Part shown: positions 22,104 to 33,503 of the stretch, one piece after another
Layout: each line of letters opens with the position of its first letter
How positions within the stretch are numbered: the stretch's first letter is position 1
From: Xylogone sp. PMI_703
Lineage: Eukaryota > Ascomycota > Leotiomycetes
Reading direction: 5' to 3'
DNA length: 64,000 nucleotides
Assembly: GCA_021399445.1 (NCBI GenBank)
Contig: JAJTUQ010000001.1
Location: forward strand, 1,178,001 to 1,242,000
Made by a program: the position numbers and the translations under genes
Notes under the pieces: generated by a model
Databases searched by the model: none
Seen by the model: the letters and a program-made list of their open reading frames with translations, nothing else
What the model was told of the DNA's origin: nothing

Positions 22104-25100
22104 GGCAACTGTAGATCCTCAAAGAGTAATTGTGTCAATTTGAGCACAAGAATACAGAAAATTGGTTTCTTCATGTTGTTTAAATCTCAAAACAAGCCCG
22201 ATCCTTTTCATCAATGGAGGCTTTGTAGATACCACACCCATAGAGGCAGGAGTGCGATTGGGACCCATACTCTTGAGGCTATCTTTAGGGTAGGCCAATA
22301 GGAGCCGAAGAGATCTGTCCGGAAGTAACCTTATCTGACATGCAGAAATGAGTTCCTACAGTACCAACAAGGCTTTGAAGTACTTGTACGTAGTATATTT
22401 ATGTACACTAAATCCAGTGCACAACTTTATATACTGGGAAGGCAATACAGCCGTATTTTTAGGTTGTGCAGCCTTCTGTAAAGCCTGAGGCCTAAGGCAT
22501 AGTTAGGCCTCATCTAGGGTTGACTAAGATCCTATACTCCAACACCAACATGCATGCGAAGGATTCTATGGGATCTCGTTCCTGAGGGAAGAGACAAGTA
22601 ATCGGGATGCATATGTAAAGAGGCGCGCAAAGTTACCCCAAGAAGATGAGGGGATCTGGTTTCAGATCACGGATTCCGGTTCCTGCATTTTGTTGATATA
22701 ATCATGATGCCCTGCTGCCAACTCCCGGGCTCCGAACCTGTCATCGTTGAAATGCAGTGCATCGGAGCATTGATAAATCTTGTCAACACCTCGTATCAGT
22801 GAGGCATTGGTTATCCACATTTAAGACCAGCCCTCCGACCTTGATTCGAACAACCGTCCGAAAACCCACCACAGTACCGTAACCGCCAGGATGAGCACGG
22901 CCCCGGCAGTTCGACCAGCACAGCCAGCCATGTGGATTGGCGGGAGCGCACGTGGAGAGTCAACGCACGGATGATCGTTACACCAACACATACCGGTTGG
23001 TGCTTATTTTTGGACCTTTTCTTCCCTATCGCAGACTGATGACTCCATTTATACGAGAGCTCTGTACGTACCGAGGAACAACATCTAAAGCGCAACGGGA
23101 AGCTATCAGAGTGCTTATCGTAAAATTAGCAGTTATTGACGACAGATTTATCCCGTCACGCGCCTTTTCGCATGCACGGTAGCAACGGTGCTATCGGCCG
23201 CAGACTGGGCTGCGAATAGCTGACATGCCGACATCGAATTATGCTAAAAGCTGGAGTAAAAAAGGCACATCGCTTACTATTGCTGTGCTGTCATTGGTTT
23301 TCGCCACTTTACTTCCCCTGGTTTCTCGATCGATTCAGCTGCATTTAATCAGTGGTGGCAATGAAGTCGGAGGCTCTCATTGCCGCGACGCGAATACTCT
23401 TAACGTACAAAGCAGCGGCGTACTATAGTGGCCATTGACAAAAGTATCAAGTATTTCTCAAAGGACCGTTTCACTCTGTACGTACTAAGCTCCACCAATA
23501 CTCAACCACGACTGCCGCTCATAACACACTGGAGAGGCACTCTATCCAATGTAAACTACGGGACAGTGAATTCTTGAATGTAGAACTTACCTATCAATAA
23601 CCAATCGCAACATTCTATCTGAGTTTCGAAACATTCAGCTGGACGATAATTGCCGAGTACAAGAGACAACGCAGCTTGAAAAGTTTCTGTTTGAAAAAGG
23701 TGCACACGTAATAATCAGATCTTGTGCGCACAACCAGATAAAGTTATCAGCAAAGACGCCACCAACAGACACATTGGCACAAAGGAAACAATTTCCAACA
23801 GTAACTTGAGAGCAGACTGAGAATCCTATTTCAAAAGCTCTTTGGTCAGAAGCTACGTACGGAGGCGGCTTAACAGTTTTTAAATTACAGCCTCGCCGGA
23901 GATATACAGACAAATGCAGACCAACCAAGATATCCCACGATTCACCGCAATGAATACCAAAATAAGACAAACACAAATAACCCCTGACTTCTTCAAACCA
24001 AGCCCAAAATTTTAAAGAGCAATTTCTCAGCCCCTACCCTAGCCTAGCTCCGAATCTACTAAAGCGCCACATGTCTACACCCATATCATCCCTTCCACAA
24101 CGCTCTACTAAAGTACGCCACCAACGTAAACGCAAGTTTACCTTGAAAAGAGCTAGCAAGAAAAAAATTACCTTTACCTAAATGCAGATATACCCCTTTA
24201 AAACTGTCAGAGAGGCTCGTAGCCGATAGGCTATAACCCAAGCGATAGTAGAGTTACAGAGGCTATGGCTATATAAGAGCGGGCTCCCACTGGAGATTAA
24301 GAGATTTCACGATCAATCTGTATATTATTTGAGCATATGGCTGTAGAGAATACAGTTCCAAGGCCATGCCAAGCCTTGTCTCACTCTGTTTTATAAACCA
24401 TTCTAAGAAAACCCCCCAGTACCCGAATTCTTATCCTCAACTAACTCTACCAAGTACGTACTCGTATCATAACCACACAGGAACACAAGATAGCACTATT
24501 AACCACGAGGATAAATACACTTCATGCAAGTATCCACCACACAAAGCAAAGCGAAGCTTAACGCACCCACTAGGATACAGTAACTATAAATGAAAAATAC
24601 CAAAGCCCAATTAAAACCTCCTAGACTAAAACCCTACCATTGCAGGGATGAATCTACCGAAGGTTTCCTATTTATTTTTAGGTTGATCACTATAATTCGG
24701 AGGTTATACGATGTGTACTATCTGATATGTTTGTGTGTGCGAGTATGTACGTTCCCATTGACGTAAATTTGATTGGGTGGACCGTGTTAATCATGTAGGG
24801 TATATATGTACGTACAAGTAGCAGGAGCTAGGCTAATCGGGATGCTTTGCGCAGCAGTGCATAAAAGATTCCACATCAGCGTAATCTGCCATGTTGGTAG
24901 TTTTGCCTGGGATGGTTATCGGTGTAGGGCGGGAGATTACGATACTTTATCGTGCTTTAGATCTCACTCATATCTTACGCATAGCACCATAATACCGCAA
25001 ACAAGTCAAAAAAGAGGTTGATGCTAGAGGTATTTATATTCGTCTTTAGACACAAGGTAGCCAAGTCTCGGCTCTTCATCATCAGGGATAAATAGGAAAA

Positions 25101-25479
25101 TCATCGTCATCACACATAATACATGAAATAATATATGCTATGCAAAACAATTTCCTCGCCTCCCAAAAACAAAGACAGCCGAAGACGAAACGTTCCAGGC
25201 TTCCTTTCTCCCTAGCTATCAAAAAATGCTTAAAGTAATAAAACGAGAAAACAACCCTCCTTCTAATTTGTCGAAAGGAAAGGGCCCTCCCTCTTTATGG
25301 ACACGAAAATTAAATGATAAAATTTGCATTTAGAAATTTGTATAAACAAGTATTGTTTTTTTTCTTCTTTTTTCTTTCTTCTTTGGATGATTCGGGGGGT
25401 ATCAGATTTCCAAAAGTGGGTTTTTTTTAATGGCGTAAAAATGCTTTCTAAGAACCACTTTTCATCGAGCAAACACACC
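22104..25479. other. Intergenic region of 3.4 kb, partly relic-like
   Basis: Contains the promoter of the Zn2Cys6 gene (left) and the 3' region of the hexose transporter (right). Reading frames are short and broken. The stretch 24180-24360 keeps a protein-like frame with internal stops (separate entry). The sequence is AT-rich, especially from 23.4 kb onward, consistent with decayed repeat DNA. Confidence 0.5.
24199..24354 (+). pseudogene. Short decayed coding relic, possibly from a mobile element
   Basis: From 24199 the plus strand reads FKTVREARSR, then a stop, then AITQAIVELQRLWLYKSG, LPLEIKRFHDQSVYYLSIWL and a stop. The composition is like real protein and unlike its surroundings. It has no start and an internal TAG, and the flanks do not continue the frame. 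I cannot name the parent family. Confidence 0.3.
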
Positions 25480-27310
25480 CTATTTGTCAACATCGGCCAC
25501 GTGGTCAACGTGGTCAACGTGCTTCTCCATGATCTGGCCAGAGAAGGTCTCATGTGGCTTCCACTTGGAGGAGGTACGTGGGGTGGTCTCCTCCAACATG
25601 CGGTCGACCTGCTCGAGGGAGAGACCCTTGGTCTCGGGAATGAGGAAGTAGGCGTACACGAACGCAGCTGTGCAGAGACCGCCCCAGACGAAGAAGACAG
25701 AGGACTTGAGGTTTCCGTATTGGGCGCCAACCATGTAGGGGGTGATGACGGCAATGATGGTGTTCCAGAGCCAGTTGGAGGCGGTGGAGATGGCAACACC
25801 ACGGGAGCGGATGGGCAATGGGAAGATTTCACCGATAACGATCCAGGCTCCGGGACCCCAGGTAGAGGCGAAGAAGAAGATGAAGATGGAGATGAAGGCA
25901 ATCTGGGCGTTGACAGCTGGGATGTTGTTGGCGCGGGGATCAGTTGGACCGCCGGGGCCAGGGTGAGTGTGGTTGAAACCAGCGGTGACACCAACGATAG
26001 CGACGATAAACTGGCAGATAACCATTCCAAGAGCACCCCAGACGAGAAGAGGGCGACGACCGAATTTCTCGACAGTGTAGAAGGAGATTGGGGTGGAGCA
26101 GACGTTGACGAGGGTGAAGATGAGGGAGATCAAGAAGGTGTTGGAGATGGCACCGGTGGTCTGCAAGAATGGAGTGGAGTAGTAGAAGATGAAGTTAATA
26201 CCAGTCCTAATAGACGTTAGTAAAATGACTTATTTTCATATTTGGCGTATTTGGCTTTTTCCTCGTGACTTACCATTGCTGCATCATCTGAAGAGATGTA
26301 CCCAAAATTGTGCGGCGAACGTTGGACTTCTGGTCCCAGAGAGAGCCCTTGAAGCACTCCATCCACTCGGCGATGAATCCGGTGGCTGGGATGAGCGAGC
26401 GCTCATACTCATCGTTGGCGACAATTTCAGCCAGCTCGTACTTGATGTAGTCGGAGTCGGCAGGCTGGCCACGGAGTCTGCTGAGGGACTCAGTAGCCTT
26501 GGTGAGGTTTCCTCTCTTGACGAAGTAACGGGGGGAGTCGGGAAGGAACATCAAGCCAAAAGCGAGGATCATAGCCCAGATCCATTGGATGGCGATGGGG
26601 ATACGGTAAGCACCGGTATCGTCGCGCTTCTCGGTTCCGTAGACGATACACGAGGCCAAGAGAATACCGATGGTGATGCAGAATTGGTAACCTGCGACAA
26701 GAGCTCCACGAACCTTTCTCGGGCACTGGAGAAAAATTAAGTCAGCACGTGTTTTTCTCCCCTTTTTTTACTTTTTCATAAAAATAGAAGAATTATGAAA
26801 AAAGAAATAGGGGGATGCACATACAATTTCGCTCATGTACAGAATGACAATAGCAGACTCGAAACCGACACCAAAACCAGCAATCAATCTACCAGCGATA
26901 ATAGAGGCAAGGGCGTTGACTTCTGGGCCCGTGATGATCTGGATGATGACACCGAAAGCATAGATCGCGCAACCAATGATGACAGTCCATTTGCGGCCAA
27001 TGCGCTCAGCGACATCACCGGCAATGAGCGAACCGAAGAAAGTACCAGCAGAGAGAATAGAGACGATGGCAGACTGGTGAGGCGAGCTCAGGGCAGACTT
27101 GTCGGGGCCCTCGACCATGTGGATGAAGAGCGCAGAGCCATTGACACCGTTGATGTAACCGGAATCGTAGCCAAAGAAGATACCACCGAAGGAGGCAAAG
27201 GCGCAAATCAGGTAGGCCTTCCAGGTGACGGGGGCCTCGATGCGCTCGAGGTCGTCGGTGCGGAGGATGGCGGGCGAGTGCGCCGCTTCCGTGTCTGCAG
27301 CATCAGCCAT
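25480..27310 (-). CDS. MFS hexose transporter (high-affinity glucose transporter-like)
   Basis: Three exons on the minus strand: 27310-26825, 26725-26274 and 26206-25480, phase-consistent, 554 residues. Sugar-porter hallmarks are present: GGIFFGYDSGYINGV in the first helix, DVAERIGRKW in loop 2-3, FGVGFESAIVILYMSEICPRKVRGA across the first junction, PDSPRYFVKRG before the central loop, QQWTGINFIFYYS across the second junction, EKFGRRPLL, and PETKGLSLEQVD after helix 12. Twelve helices can be followed. The C-terminus is His/Asp-rich (EKHVDHVDHVADVDK). It should import glucose or related hexoses at the plasma membrane. CreA-type sites upstream suggest carbon repression (inference). Confidence 0.95.
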
Positions 27311-27593
27311 CTTGGCGAGGCAGGTTGGTTTTGTTGACTTGGGGAGTTTTTTGTAAGACTCTAAATGAATAGAGTGCTTGGGTGAAGTCAATTGGGGGGA
27401 AGAAGAGAAAAGAGGAGTCTTCTTTGGCTTGACGCAGGAGAAAGAAGAAGAAAGGAGAAGGGGAGAGTATCTCACGAAAACGAGGAAGATCTCCCAGCTT
27501 CTTATACAGAGCAAGGTCCCCGTTCCAGCATCAACTGCAAAGAGCTTCAAGCCCAGAACGGGCTCAGGTGACAGGGCAGAGCTTCTTTTCCCC

Positions 27594-27615
27594 CCGGGGC
27601 GTATATTTGCTGGGG
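27594..27615. promoter_or_regulatory. Paired CreA-like (SYGGRG) sites upstream of the hexose transporter
   Basis: CCGGGG at 27594-27599 and CTGGGG at 27610-27615 both match the published CreA/Mig1-type consensus SYGGRG and lie about 300 bp before the start codon. A further CTGGGG occurs at 27927-27932. Such short motifs are common in GC-rich DNA, so only the clustering and the transporter context support them. Confidence 0.35.
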
Positions 27616-28548
27616 CGATTGGCCCAGGATCGTACCTTCAGTACCTCCGTACTGGCGCAAACCTGGTTACTCTCGTAGTTACTTCGGCGATATCAAGAAA
27701 GCAGCTCGACAGGATGTGGACAGTTCTGCCCCCCGCCTTCTCCACAGGGCAACTCCGTTTTGGCTGATGGGGGAAGGGGGCAAATGGGGCATGGAGCGCA
27801 AGTCTGGAGCATGGAGCATGGAGCATGGAGGCAGGAAAAGCGCCAAGAAGGAGAGCGAAGAGGCATGCGAGCCATGGCTGGGTCCTCTGGGCTGGCCCTG
27901 GCGTATAACCCGGCGTATTGGCTTTGCTGGGGTCGGAGAGACGAGAGATGAGAGAGACGGAGCTTCCTCTTCGCTGCAGCACGTCTCGCAGGCACGCAGG
28001 GCCGGGCCAGACGCCGGTTGAGGCAGGTTGGTGGGAAAAAGCCACAGCTCTGGTTACTGGGAACGGTATGGTTAACCACTGGATGGTTAGGAACTGGCAC
28101 GGCGGGAAGAGAGAGGCACGAGAGAGGCACGAGTTTACTGGGTACTGGTGGAGAGTGTGTTTTGGGGCCAGCAGCCGACGCGTCTGGCGCTGGTGTCGGG
28201 CCAAGGCGCCGCTGACTGGTGACTAAATTACTCTCCCTGATTCGCGCTGGGTATTTTCGCCATCATCTTGACCTCATTACCACACAGCAACAACCAAAAC
28301 CCGTATTTCCAGTGCCCTGAGAAGGATCTGGAGAATCATGAGGTAGGAGGGAAATTATTTGGGGCACCGGATGTGTTCTAGTTGAGCCAGAGAGCCACAG
28401 TGACGGCGCCAAACCCAGCCCAAAGCAGCCAAAGTCAGCCATACCGGTCGTACTTCGATGGTGGCAGCGGCGGGCGTTGTAGGCCAAGCTCCGGGCCTGA
28501 CGTGAGCGGTTGCAAGTTGAATGATCTTGTTTGGGCCCTGTTGGTTTT

Positions 28549-28574
28549 GTTATTGTTGTTGTTGCTGCTGCTGC
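28549..28574. repeat. TTG/CTG triplet tract
   Basis: An imperfect run of ttg units passing into four ctg units. Noncoding simple repeat in the GC-rich intergenic region. Confidence 0.8.
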
Positions 28575-28841
28575 AAAGAGAAGGCACGAGGGAGCGCGAG
28601 AGAGAGCGAGATCCGTGAACGGACAGACGAGGCGGGAAGAGACAAGAGATGGACGTCGCCATCGCCATCGAGATACACGAGATCTGACTGCAGGAAGCAT
28701 TTACTGCTAGATCTCTTCTGATTGACTGGAAATATACCAAGTTACAGATTGTGCAGATTTGTTATTGCTCAGGGAGACCCGGCTGCATTAGCTACCCGTA
28801 CCCGAAGCAGAGGGTTTTTGGTTAATCTCTTGCACTTCTCT

Positions 28842-28864
28842 CACACACACACACACACACACAC
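28842..28864. repeat. CA dinucleotide microsatellite
   Basis: About eleven uninterrupted CA units. Noncoding; likely length-variable between strains. Confidence 0.9.
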
Positions 28865-29343
28865 CTCTCTTGTTCTTTCCCTGGGATCCAAGGATGTCAC
28901 CCTCAAACGCGCCCTGGGACGGAAGAGCTGACCGAGAAGGAGAAGAGAGAGGCAGAGAGGAACTGGAACAACTGGCGTGCCGGCGCTATTCTGCATCTTG
29001 CCAAGGCCGAGGGGGCGGTCGTGGCTGGACGTGGCTTGTTCACGCTGGGCCAGACCCCGTGGCCACTCCCTCCGCCCTAGGCGCAAACCGGCCCGCCAAG
29101 ACAGGCGCACGCACTGCCATTGGCCAGCCACCGCGCGGGTCGCTTTGCCGCGAGACCTCACTGGTGCGAGCTTAAATCCAAATCGCCGGGGTCGCTCCGA
29201 ATCCCCTCAAAACAGCAACTCGCTGCGTTTTTCCACCCATGCACCTGGCTCGGCTGCCCAGGGTGCCGCCTGACTTTGATGGCCGTCCCCTTAATCAATT
29301 TTTTTCTTCTCTTCTCTCTCCCTTTCGCGGGCCCAGGTTGGCT

Positions 29344-29378
29344 CACACCTTCGCACACTCACACTCACACTCACACGA
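29344..29378. repeat. CACACT-type short tandem repeat
   Basis: Several copies of a cacact unit in a row within the GC-rich intergenic region. Noncoding. Confidence 0.6.
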
Positions 29379-30751
29379 CACCCGGGGACTACTGGAATCA
29401 GTTAACTGCAGGCTGCGGCGGCGGCTGCAGACCGATGTACGAAAAGTATTGATTCATCATGTATTGGAAATGCCCATGCCCACCTCCTTCGGCCACGGAG
29501 GACCCCGAAAATAGACTCTGGCTCGCTGGTTAGGCGCCTACATCCAGAAGCTATCTCCGCATCCGTCTCGCTGTATTGTGCTGCGTGACTAGAATGGCCT
29601 GCTCGTTGTTTCTCCCTGCTGACTCGGTATGGTTCTCCTCAAAAGCCACCTTTGGTTTGGTGGTTTTTGTTGGTTTCGTGTTCTGGATACCGATGGCGAT
29701 ACATCCGTACTCTCTCTCTCTTAGGTGTTAGCATGGCACGGTACGGCCAACATGTGCTGCTCGCTGTCACTGGACTACTGGTGTTATTGTGCATGCTGCT
29801 ACCAGGATCCCATTCCCGGCCGTGTTGGGTTGCAGATAATACGCATTTAGTTACCATGCAGCACTATCGCAATAACACTGTAAACAGCTCACCTGGATGC
29901 AGCATGTAGTCAGACGGCTACACGGTCGAGTCGAGATGGGGTCCCCATGGATGTGTTGGTGCTTGTGCTTTCCGCGTATAGACGGTAACTAGTTAGACAC
30001 GGAGGATTAGTCATCCTCACGGGGAATCACAGCGTCTCTACACAGACACTGTACTGTACTCGTCAGCACCAGCATACTCCGTAATTCCATAGTATCGCCA
30101 TTGTTGGGTTGTTGGAGAAGCAAGAGCATCCATCTCCATATTAGTACAATCCAATACTGCTACAGTACTCGTGGCCGTACCCTATCGCATCTCTCTTGCT
30201 CGGGCATTTTCACCCCAGGATTCACCTATTACCGTAACAATGCAACCCATCGGTGAGTCTAGACCAACTGCATTTGTAGGGTCCCATGGTCCTATGGTCT
30301 CATACTGCGATGCGATACTGTATCAGTGCATCTCCAGTACCTCAAGTATTGCTGCTGGTATCTGCCCAAGAGACTTCACCCAAAGTAGCTCTCACCTGTT
30401 TTGTAATCCAAAATAGAAAATTTGCTTGCCCTCGCTGGTAATATCCTGGTCCAGAACATCGGGTCGCGCGAGCGTGCTGGATCCATGGCGGATTTGCAGG
30501 TACGAGCTTACCATCTTACCAACCGCAAGGATCCGCCAAGTCGTCAAGCCTCGGCCCCAACGTCATGACATCTCCATCTCCCCACAATAGTTAACGCTCA
30601 CATCAAAAAAATAAAATTATTCCACATCGCGTGCCTCGAACATAATATCGCAGCTCTCTTCTCTCTTTGCAACCTCACGTCACTGTTGATTCCAAACCTC
30701 TGAGCATCCACTGAGCATCCACGAACCACCTACGCCATCCCGCCAATAATC

Positions 30752-32028
30752 ATGACCACGCCCAAGGTCCTGATTGCCATGGCCGACTATGGTCACGACC
30801 CCACTGGTAAGCGCGCTGCATCCTTTGGACTGGCTGTTCTTCTCTCAGCCTTCCATTCTGCCAAGCTCAAGCTAATCGGCGCAATTATTTGTGCTAATTC
30901 AGAAACTGCGGTCCCATACACGGCGTTCAAGAAGGCTGGATTCGAGGTTCATTTCGCCACGGAGCGTGGCGCGACTCCAGCATGTGACAAGAAGATGCTG
31001 CAGGGCATCACGCAGAAGCTGCTAGTACGCCCGTCCCTACAGCACCTGTTTACCCCCCTAATCCCTAATCCCTCCTTTATTCCATCCCCATCAGACCAAG
31101 CACAAACCCACCCACCACTCAAGTGAGACACCCTGGCCCTGCATACAGTGGTACACACAAAGCACCACACAGCACAGAAACCATATTGCACCAAGAGCAG
31201 GAAAAGAGAGGCACAACGAAGCTAATACTGCCAGCGCCATGGCAATCCATTCAGGGTGCCAACCGCTCTGCAGTCAAGCTCTACAAGGACATGACCACAG
31301 CCCCGGAATTCCAATCACCGCTCTCCTGGTCCGCGTCCGGCTTCTCCCTGGCGCCCTACAATCTGGTCTTCCTCCCCGGCGGCCATGAGAAGTCTGTGCG
31401 CCAGATCATCGACAATCCCCTAATGCACCAGCTGCTGCGCGACTACTTCCCCCAGACCAAGAGGCCCAGCGACAAGGCCGTCGCCGCCATCTGCCACGGC
31501 GTGATGGTGCTCAGCGAGACGCTGGTCGATGGCGAGAGCAGCAGTGGGAAGAGCGTGCTCGCCGAGTGCGTGACGACTGCGCTGCCGGCCCGAATGGAGC
31601 AGGTCGCCTTCTGGGGGACGAGACTCTTTCTCGGAGATTATTATAAGACCTATGGGGCCGGCAGTGAGGATGTTGAGGACTCGGTATGTTCCGGATTTTC
31701 CTTTGCTTCTAGAATAGATGTTGCTTCTGTTTGTGTCACATGATTCTGTACAGATGTATATACGGAGAGAGGTAAACATACTGACTCGACCAAAGGTGCG
31801 AAAGCGGTTGAACAACCCTGACCAGTTCAAATCCAGCCTTGGGATGAACCCGTAAGTTGACCCTTTCTTCTTGCTTCATGAGCTTCCCTTGGCTGATTGC
31901 ATTGAAGATTCGTCGTCGTAGACCCCAAATATAATTACCTCAGTGCACGCTTCCCACCGGACGCACAGCTCTTGGCTGACAAGGCCATTGAACTGGTTAT
32001 GTCATCAGTTGGAAAGAATGCTTCGTAA
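30752..32028 (+). CDS. DJ-1/PfpI family protein
   Basis: Five exons: 30752-30806, 30903-31024, 31255-31683, 31796-31851 and 31908-32028, all in phase, 260 residues. The first junction makes ADYGHDPTETAVPYTAFKKAG, giving Glu19 at the position of the conserved acid of the DJ-1 superfamily. VFLPGGHEKSVRQ and AVAAICHGV carry the nucleophile-elbow Cys139. The later exons give SVRKRLNNPDQFKSSLG and FVVVDPKYNYLSARFPPDAQLL. The length fits the fungal ThiJ/PfpI group related to Hsp31. Such proteins are glyoxalase-like or chaperone-like; which applies here cannot be told from sequence. Intron 1 is 96 bp and free of stops, so its retention would keep the frame. Intron 2 is long for this window (230 bp). 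Confidence 0.92.
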
Positions 32029-33503
32029 AGTGTACTCATAATGTGATGCAATTATGTCGTCGTGTGAAATAATATTAGTTGTCCACTCATTTACTTGTTG
32101 ATTTGCTTCAACCTGGATCCAAAGTTGAGGGCTACTAAATTAGGTTAAGGAAGGAGGCTATATTCTTCTGGCTTGAGTATCGAGATGTACGATCTTAGTG
32201 CTGATCTACAGTACATTATATCACTTCATGGATCTGGATCCTAGCATTCTTTGGTAGAACTCCTAATGCACATAATGGGAGATTTGTTGAAACAAAATCC
32301 AAGTACTATAACGATCTAGAACAATACTAAAATAACGTATCCAATTCAACGAGCATGAATCTCAATTGAATAAAATCCTTAAACGCTGTAACCATGAAAA
32401 AGACAACCTGGTCTCGAATCTCTGGGCAACGGCCCCGCATCGTGGCAGTGCTGCAAGTGCCCGAGAAAAAAATCCCAGGGAATAGTAGAGGCATAATCTA
32501 AATGAGGTATCTTGGCACGTGCGTGCTTTCCTTTTTGGTGTGAGGAAAATCTCAAGTCTTGGGAGTGTCATTGATGTTGTAAATGGGGTATTGGCATAAA
32601 CTAGCTATCCTAAATTTTTCTTTTGGCCTTTTTCTTTGAATTTTGGTTTTATAGTCGAGATAGATAAGCACGCTCTAAGGTTAACTGGACTGGTAGTGGA
32701 GAAATGATTATCGTACGTTTTGTAAAAGTGTACTGGTTCAGGAGTTCACAGTTATTACATATCTCATTTCACCTCTTACGGTCTTTCCCCCTATTTGTTG
32801 TACAAGTATGTCCGCGGGCCCGTAGGGCGGCAGCCCGATTCGGTCTCGGTAGAAGACAGTTTTGATTGGCAGTACATCTTTGCTGGCCTTACAGGGCTGC
32901 CGTCGAAGTACTATGGTACATATAAGGGGGGAGGCTATATTAATAGTACTTACATGAAATGATTTTCTTAGCAGTGCGTGTGAATAAAATTACTTAACTC
33001 AAATTGAGTTTGAGTTGCTCAAATTTTTTGCTTTTTTTATTATCACTACTTTGGTATATGAACTTTAAGATTTTGAACATGGTTTTATATCATTGAGGAA
33101 AGGGTAAAAAACATTTAGGTCTTAAATCTTGACTTGTTCATAATGAATGAATATTATTGTTTACTATTGTTCTTATATAAATATTTTTAAACCCTCTTGG
33201 TCTTGTATTTAATACCATGCTAATTCTCGTGGACTCTAGAATTGAAATATCAAAACAATGTTACCACTATAGTATGTAAAGCGCAGAATATAAACGCTAA
33301 CTAGCAAACAGGCTAAAATATATAGTGTGACACGATATAACCCCATCTACCTGTAAACATATCCAACCTTACTGAAGTATTGTGGCTTTTGGCTGCAAGG
33401 AGTCAGGACAGAGATACATAGGGGTATAAGCAGCCACGTAACTGAGTTCCTTTTGCTCCGACACAGGGCTTCTATGGAATTAGACGCGTCACGGCCCAAT
33501 TTC
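32029..33503. other. AT-rich intergenic region between DJ-1 gene and STAND-type gene
   Basis: 1.5 kb with no gene. It is mostly very AT-rich, interrupted near 32815-32910 by a GC-rich islet that holds an inverted repeat (separate entry). Both neighbouring genes end toward it, so it holds two 3' ends. Confidence 0.55.
32828..32902. repeat. GC-rich inverted repeat CGGCAGCCC / GGGCTGCCG
   Basis: Perfect 9-bp arms at 32828-32836 and 32894-32902, 57 bp apart, inside a GC-rich islet flanked by AT-rich DNA. It could fold as a stem-loop in RNA or be the edge of a small decayed element. No target-site duplication was recognised. Confidence 0.45.

Larger units (their letters stand above)
27311..30751. 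other. GC-rich divergent intergenic region of 3.4 kb
   Basis: Separates the hexose transporter (minus) from the DJ-1 family gene (plus). Unlike most gaps in this window it is GC-rich in much of 27.5-29.5 kb, so long open frames occur by chance in several phases. None shows a domain. It contains a CA dinucleotide run, a TTG/CTG triplet tract, a CACACT repeat and several CreA-like hexamers. It may be an extended regulatory region or host an unannotated noncoding transcript. Confidence 0.5.

Noticed and set aside
23635..23976. Minus-strand frame of 113 codons in the AT-rich gap
   Set aside because: Cys-rich but without any motif pattern or splice partner, and the other frames there look equally protein-like.
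25324..26220. Long plus-strand frame of about 300 codons opposite the hexose transporter
   Set aside because: It is antisense to a clearly conserved sugar-transporter exon; its Gly/Asp/Glu-rich composition is the mirror of the transporter's codons.
27638..29514. Several frames of 70-190 codons on both strands in the GC-rich gap
   Set aside because: GC-rich DNA has few stop codons, the frames overlap each other on both strands, and none shows a domain or matching splice sites.
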